Source: Candidatus Brocadia sp.
GTDB taxonomy: Bacteria; Planctomycetota; Brocadiia; Brocadiales; Brocadiaceae
Assembly (NCBI GenBank): GCA_030837935.1
Contig: JAUQXU010000228.1
Span: forward strand, 1 to 8,163
Length of the DNA stretch: 8,163 nucleotides
Direction: 5' to 3'
Shown here: in pieces, positions 4,688 to 8,163 of the stretch
Position numbering within the stretch: the first letter of the stretch is position 1
Layout: every line of letters begins with the position of its first letter
Translations under genes and position numbers: made by a program
The notes under the pieces: model-generated
The model's database searches: none
Told to the model about the DNA's origin: nothing
Seen by the model: the letters and a program-made list of their open reading frames with translations, nothing else

Positions 4688-7552
4688 ATGTATTCAAGAA
4701 TTGAAGTATTTTTTAAGGACGAACTTCCCGATCCTCTTGGAAACAATGTAAGGTCAGAAATCGAAACATTTGGTTTCCCTAAAGTCACAAACGTCAGAAT
4801 CCGCCAAGTTTACATCATTTTTGGAAATATAAGCAAAAATGATCTGGATATTATTGCTAAAAAACTCCTGGTAGATACTATTACCCAACACTATCAGATT
4901 TCGGATTCCGGACTTCGGATTTCCGATTCAGGATACCACATCATCGAGATTAGCCGCAAACCTGGCGTCATGGACCCCGTTGAACAATCGGTTTTAAAGG
5001 CACTCAGAGATATAGGAATAAGCGTTGACGGTGTTAAAACTGCTCAAAAGTATGTAATCAACGGTAATATATCACATGATGCAATCCACCTCATAGCAAC
5101 CAGGATCCTTGCAAACACAAAGATAGAGGATGTTTTTATTTACCCAGAAACACCCAATTACGATCACGGCACTATTCAGTATTCCTTTAAAAAGCAGAAC
5201 GTACTGTTATTACATGCAGACAATAAACAATTAGAAGAAATAAGCATCCGTGGTCAATTGTCGCTCAATTTACCCGAGATGCAATCTATCCAAAAATATT
5301 ACAAGTCCATGAAACGAGAACCTACCGACATCGAACTAGAAACCATTGCACAGACATGGTCCGAACACTGCGTCCATAAAACCTTCAGAGGCATTATCGA
5401 TTTCGATGGAAATAAAATTGATAATTTATTAAAAAGTACCATCATGAAGGCAACCAGTGAACTTAGCAAACCCTGGTGTGTTTCTGTATTTAAAGACAAC
5501 GCCGGTATTGTACATTTTGATAAGTATTATAATATTTGCTTTAAGGTAGAAACTCATAATCACCCGTCCGCCATCGAACCTTATGGAGGTTCTAATACAG
5601 GCGTTGGGGGTGTAATCAGGGACGTGATGGGCACGGGGTTGGGAGGAAAGCCTATCCTGAACACCGATGTATTTTGTTTTGGTCTTCCGGATACACCACA
5701 AGATAAAATTCCTAAAGGTGTTTTACATCCAAAAAGGATTTTTAAGGGCGTTGTTGCTGGTGTTCGAGATTACGGCAACCGCATGGGCATCCCCACCACT
5801 AACGGTGCTGTCTTTTTTGATGAACGATACATCGGCAACCCCATCGTCTTTTGTGGAACGGTGGGTCTCATACCAAAAAACAAATGCCAAAAAGAAGCCC
5901 ATTCCAATGACCTCATCGTTGTTGCAGGAGGCAGGACGGGGCGTGATGGCATTCACGGTGCTACATTCTCTTCAGCAGAGTTACATGAAAAATCAGAGCA
6001 GATATCAGGCGGCGCCGTTCAGATCGGCAATGCAATAACGGAAAAGGCGTTATTAGACGTGCTTTTACAAGCCCGCGATAAAGGGCTGTACAACTGCATT
6101 ACTGATTGTGGAGCCGGAGGTCTGTCCTCAGCCGTAGGTGAAATGGGACAGGACCTGGGAGCCCTGGTAAACTTGGAAAAGGTGCCTCTTAAATACGAAG
6201 GCCTTTCCTACACAGAAATCTGGATCTCCGAGGCACAAGAACGGATGGTACTTTCCGTTCCGCCGGAAAAAGAAAATGATATCCTTGACCTGTTTAAAGC
6301 CGAAAATGTTGAAGCCACCGTAATCGGGAAATTTACCAACGATAAAAAGCTGCGATTGTTTTACAATTCCCAGCCGGTTGGAGAAATGGAAATGGATTTC
6401 CTCCATAACGGTATACCCAGACTGGAACGCAAGGCCACCTGGCACAAACCCATCCATGAGGAACCCGCCCTACCGGAAAAAGAAGATTTTGGGCCAGATT
6501 TGAAAAAGATACTTTCTTCATGGAACGTCTGCAGCAAGGAATGGGTTATACGCCAATACGACCATGAGGTACAGGGAGGAAGTGTTCTGAAACCTCTTCA
6601 GGGCATACACAATGATGGGCCAGGTGACGCCTGTATTGTTACCCCTGTCCTCGGTTCCCGGAAAGGCATTATCGTATCCAATGGCATGAACCCCCGATAC
6701 GGCGACATAGATCCCTATCATATGGCAGCCTCCACTATTGATGAGGCGCTGCGGCAGATCATAGCCGTTGGCGGAAGTCTGGAACAAGTGGCACTTTTGG
6801 ACAACTTTTGCTGGGGTAACACCAACAAACCAGACCGTCTCGGCAGCCTCGTGAGAGCAGCACAAGCTTGTTATGATGTCGCTGTCGCATATGGAACCCC
6901 ATTTATCTCTGGAAAAGATAGCCTGAATAACGAATTCGTCACTGATAAAGAAACGATTGTAATACCCCCGACCTTACTCATCTCTGCTGTTTCGGTAATG
7001 GAAGACGTTCGGAATGCCGTATCAATGGATATCAAAGAACCGGGGAACCTGGTCTATATCGTAGGTCTTACTCGTCCAGAGTTAGGCGGTTCGCATTACT
7101 ATTACATCCAAGGATATAAAGGGAATAACGTACCAAAGGTGGATCCCGTCTTAGGAAAAAATGTTATGAATGCCATATCCCAGGCAACAAAATGCAGGAT
7201 TGTAATGTCTTGTCATGACTGTTCGGAAGGTGGCCTTGCCGTTGCTGCCGCAGAAATGGCATTTGCCGGCGGATTCGGCATGACGCTTAACCTTTCCGAT
7301 GTTGTCACCGAAGGATCCATCAACAAGAATGACACCATCCTTTTTTCCGAATCAAACAGCCGCTTTATTGTGGAAGTACGACCAGAGCATCAAAAACAAT
7401 TCGAAATGATTACAAAAGATATTCCTTGTGGTTTAATTGGAAAGGTTACATCAGAACCACTACTCGAGATATATGGTTTAAACAATAAACTCATTGTCAA
7501 CGAAAATATTTACGATCTGAAAGAGGCGTGGCAAGCACCGCTGAGATGGTAA
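4688..7552 (+). CDS. purL: Phosphoribosylformylglycinamidine (FGAM) synthase with duplicated N-terminal PurS-like domains
   Basis: PurL converts FGAR, ATP and glutamine-derived ammonia to FGAM in the fourth step of purine synthesis. The product is 954 residues. Residues about 3-65 and 84-155 are two PurS-like repeats (each with a ..G.IS.D....IA..LL helix-strand unit; the second starts RKPGVMDPVEQSV). The catalytic part follows: W224-SEHCVHKTF, ETHNHPSAIEPYGGSNTG (HNH at 290-292), GRDGIHGATFSS from 418, D473-CGAGGLSSAVGEMG, SGKDSLNNEF from 741, and CHDCSEGGLAVAAAEM from 842. There is no C-terminal glutaminase triad domain, unlike the roughly 1300-residue enterobacterial enzyme, so a separate PurQ must supply ammonia. 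The architecture resembles the roughly 1000-residue enzymes of Geobacter-type bacteria. The linker between the PurS repeats carries a duplicated ISDSG (71-75, 78-82). Start: ATG five bases after tyrA, no clear Shine-Dalgarno, so reinitiation is likely. Confidence 0.96.
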   Translation: MYSRIEVFFKDELPDPLGNNVRSEIETFGFPKVTNVRIRQVYIIFGNISKNDLDIIAKKLLVDTITQHYQISDSGLRISDSGYHIIEISRKPGVMDPVEQSVLKALRDIGISVDGVKTAQKYVINGNISHDAIHLIATRILANTKIEDVFIYPETPNYDHGTIQYSFKKQNVLLLHADNKQLEEISIRGQLSLNLPEMQSIQKYYKSMKREPTDIELETIAQTWSEHCVHKTFRGIIDFDGNKIDNLLKSTIMKATSELSKPWCVSVFKDNAGIVHFDKYYNICFKVETHNHPSAIEPYGGSNTGVGGVIRDVMGTGLGGKPILNTDVFCFGLPDTPQDKIPKGVLHPKRIFKGVVAGVRDYGNRMGIPTTNGAVFFDERYIGNPIVFCGTVGLIPKNKCQKEAHSNDLIVVAGGRTGRDGIHGATFSSAELHEKSEQISGGAVQIGNAITEKALLDVLLQARDKGLYNCITDCGAGGLSSAVGEMGQDLGALVNLEKVPLKYEGLSYTEIWISEAQERMVLSVPPEKENDILDLFKAENVEATVIGKFTNDKKLRLFYNSQPVGEMEMDFLHNGIPRLERKATWHKPIHEEPALPEKEDFGPDLKKILSSWNVCSKEWVIRQYDHEVQGGSVLKPLQGIHNDGPGDACIVTPVLGSRKGIIVSNGMNPRYGDIDPYHMAASTIDEALRQIIAVGGSLEQVALLDNFCWGNTNKPDRLGSLVRAAQACYDVAVAYGTPFISGKDSLNNEFVTDKETIVIPPTLLISAVSVMEDVRNAVSMDIKEPGNLVYIVGLTRPELGGSHYYYIQGYKGNNVPKVDPVLGKNVMNAISQATKCRIVMSCHDCSEGGLAVAAAEMAFAGGFGMTLNLSDVVTEGSINKNDTILFSESNSRFIVEVRPEHQKQFEMITKDIPCGLIGKVTSEPLLEIYGLNNKLIVNENIYDLKEAWQAPLRW
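4897..4933 (+). repeat. Short tandem repeat within purL linker
   Basis: GATTTCGGATTCCGGA (4897-4912) recurs 21 bp later as GATTTCCGATTCAGGA (4918-4933), 14 of 16 identical. It encodes ISDSG-LR-ISDSG in the loop between the two PurS-like domains, with no break in frame. The gattccgg/gatttcgg wording resembles low-complexity intergenic repeats in many genomes, suggesting in-frame capture of a repeat. Confidence 0.75.
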
Positions 7553-7567
7553 AATATTCATTTTGAT

Positions 7568-7605
7568 TTGTTGGGTTTCTCTTTACTCTTTACTCAACTC
7601 AACAA
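7568..7605 (+). terminator. Weak candidate terminator hairpin downstream of purL
   Basis: TTGTTGGGTT (7568-7577) can pair with AACTCAACAA (7596-7605) over 10 bp with one G-U, around an 18-nt pyrimidine-rich loop. The nearest T run (7616-7620) is 10 nt downstream, so it is not a canonical intrinsic terminator. No better one is seen after purL. Confidence 0.2.
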
Positions 7606-7618
7606 TACTACAACGTTT

Positions 7619-8039
7619 TTATAATTGATAAATGAAGGGCTGACCCTGTTGACTCTTACCTTGTTTGAGTTGTTCATCATCTAACACAAAACTCTTAATG
7701 ATAAACTCTTCCAATATCTTTGTTGCCCTGATGTGGAATTGTGTTGCCTGATAGCTGTTGACCTGGTAGCCAGACCATAATGGCATCTAAATATAGAAAT
7801 CAACGCATGGGGCACATCACGGTTGCCTCTTTTTGAACTATTCGAATTTTTCGAATAGTTGCATCCTCCGGTAATTCTCCGGTTTTAGAAATCTCTTTGA
7901 GATGGTAATTCACCGTATGTACTTCAACTCCAAATAATTCTGCCATTCTTTTTTGAGAAAGCCAGAAGGTTTCATCGTTAAAAACTTCGACATGAATGCC
8001 CCCCTCTGGCGATGAATAAAAGATAAGTGTCTTTCGTAT
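7619..8039 (-). pseudogene. rhuM: RhuM-family (virulence protein RhuM) pseudogene, frameshifted and truncated
   Basis: Reading the minus strand from 8039, the N-terminal part gives LIFYSSPEGGIHVEVFNDET, FWLSQKRMAELFGVEVHTVN and YHLKEISKTGELPEDATIRK, typical of the DNA-binding-like N-domain of RhuM proteins (often in or near mobile and restriction-modification islands). The frame then ends at 7800-7802. One base out of phase the family sequence continues as EGNRDVP; further on DFYNLDAIM is recoverable only by adding a base. From 7786 a third stretch reads GYQVNSYQATQFHIRATKIL and EEFIIKSFVLDDEQLKQGK, then an unrelated tail to a stop at 7619-7621. The normal C-terminal domain is missing and no start codon precedes the N-terminal part, which follows the transposase stop immediately. 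At least two indels plus loss at both ends make it non-functional. A perfect 11-bp inverted repeat (7836-7846/7850-7860) lies inside the TIRKIRIV codons. Confidence 0.85.
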
Positions 8040-8162
8040 TTAAGTTGAAAGCTTAGGGTCAAGAAGCCCGCAATGCTGATGAATCTTGAGTAAGAAGTAT
8101 TTAACGTCCCGATAACCGTATGCCATACGCTTTAGCCGTTTTATCTTGTTATTGATTCCTTC
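8040..8162 (-). mobile_element. C-terminal end of an ISL3-family-like transposase, cut by the window edge
   Basis: The minus strand encodes 40 residues entering from beyond the window: EGINNKIKRLKRMAYGYRDV followed by KYFLLKIHQHCGLLDPKLST and a TAA at 8042-8040. The N-N-K-I-K-x-x-K-R-x-A-Y-G-x-R-x-x-x-Y-F-x-L-x-I segment is the conserved end of DDE transposases of the ISL3 (IS204/IS1001/IS1165) group. The catalytic triad would lie upstream, outside the window. No terminal inverted repeat is recognisable between the stop codon and the RhuM remnant. Confidence 0.8.
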
Positions 8163-8163
8163 T

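Noticed and set aside
7836..7860. A perfect 11-bp inverted repeat with a 3-nt loop, looking like a terminator or operator.
   Set aside because: It lies in the codons for TIRKIRIV of the rhuM remnant, has no T run after it, and is explained by that coding sequence.
1..8163. CRISPR arrays, tRNA or rRNA genes.
   Set aside because: No regularly spaced direct repeats, tRNA-like cloverleaf with a TTCGA-type arm, or rRNA-like conserved blocks were seen on either strand.

Overview
The window is an 8.2-kb piece of a moderately AT-rich bacterial genome. It holds five protein genes on the + strand, one riboswitch leader, and a decayed insertion-sequence (IS) region on the - strand at the right edge. 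The taxon cannot be fixed by eye. The Geobacter-like cyclic-dinucleotide riboswitch, the PurL with duplicated PurS-like domains and the multi-copy-looking palindrome fit a deltaproteobacterium, a planctomycete of the anammox type or a related group. I lean weakly towards the anammox-type Planctomycetes.

Left part (1-1149): the 3' two thirds of an ApbE-type FAD:protein FMN transferase, overlapped by a gene for a small four-helix membrane protein with in-membrane histidines. The two are probably co-translated.

Central part (1150-3453): a gene-free stretch carries a good sigma-70-type promoter and then a GEMM-I (cyclic di-GMP class I) riboswitch. The 3' strand of its aptamer is also the 5' arm of a strong intrinsic terminator, so ligand binding should permit read-through. 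The variable arm of the aptamer is occupied by a 28-bp near-perfect palindrome that looks like a dispersed repeat. Downstream is a gene whose N-terminus resembles an NHLP-type RiPP leader but whose 3' half seems to change reading frame, followed by a radical SAM protein with a SPASM-like C-terminal cysteine set. My reading is a cyclic-dinucleotide-switched peptide-maturation locus, possibly with a damaged precursor gene.

Right-central part (3454-7552): after a spacer with a - strand remnant frame and a second promoter comes a probable two-gene transcription unit. tyrA (prephenate/arogenate dehydrogenase) is followed five bases later by a 954-residue purL (FGAM synthase with two N-terminal PurS-like domains and no glutaminase domain). 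A short tandem repeat is translated in the PurL linker.

Right edge (7553-8163): no + strand gene. The - strand carries a frameshifted, truncated rhuM-family pseudogene directly abutting the C-terminal end of an ISL3-type transposase that runs out of the window.
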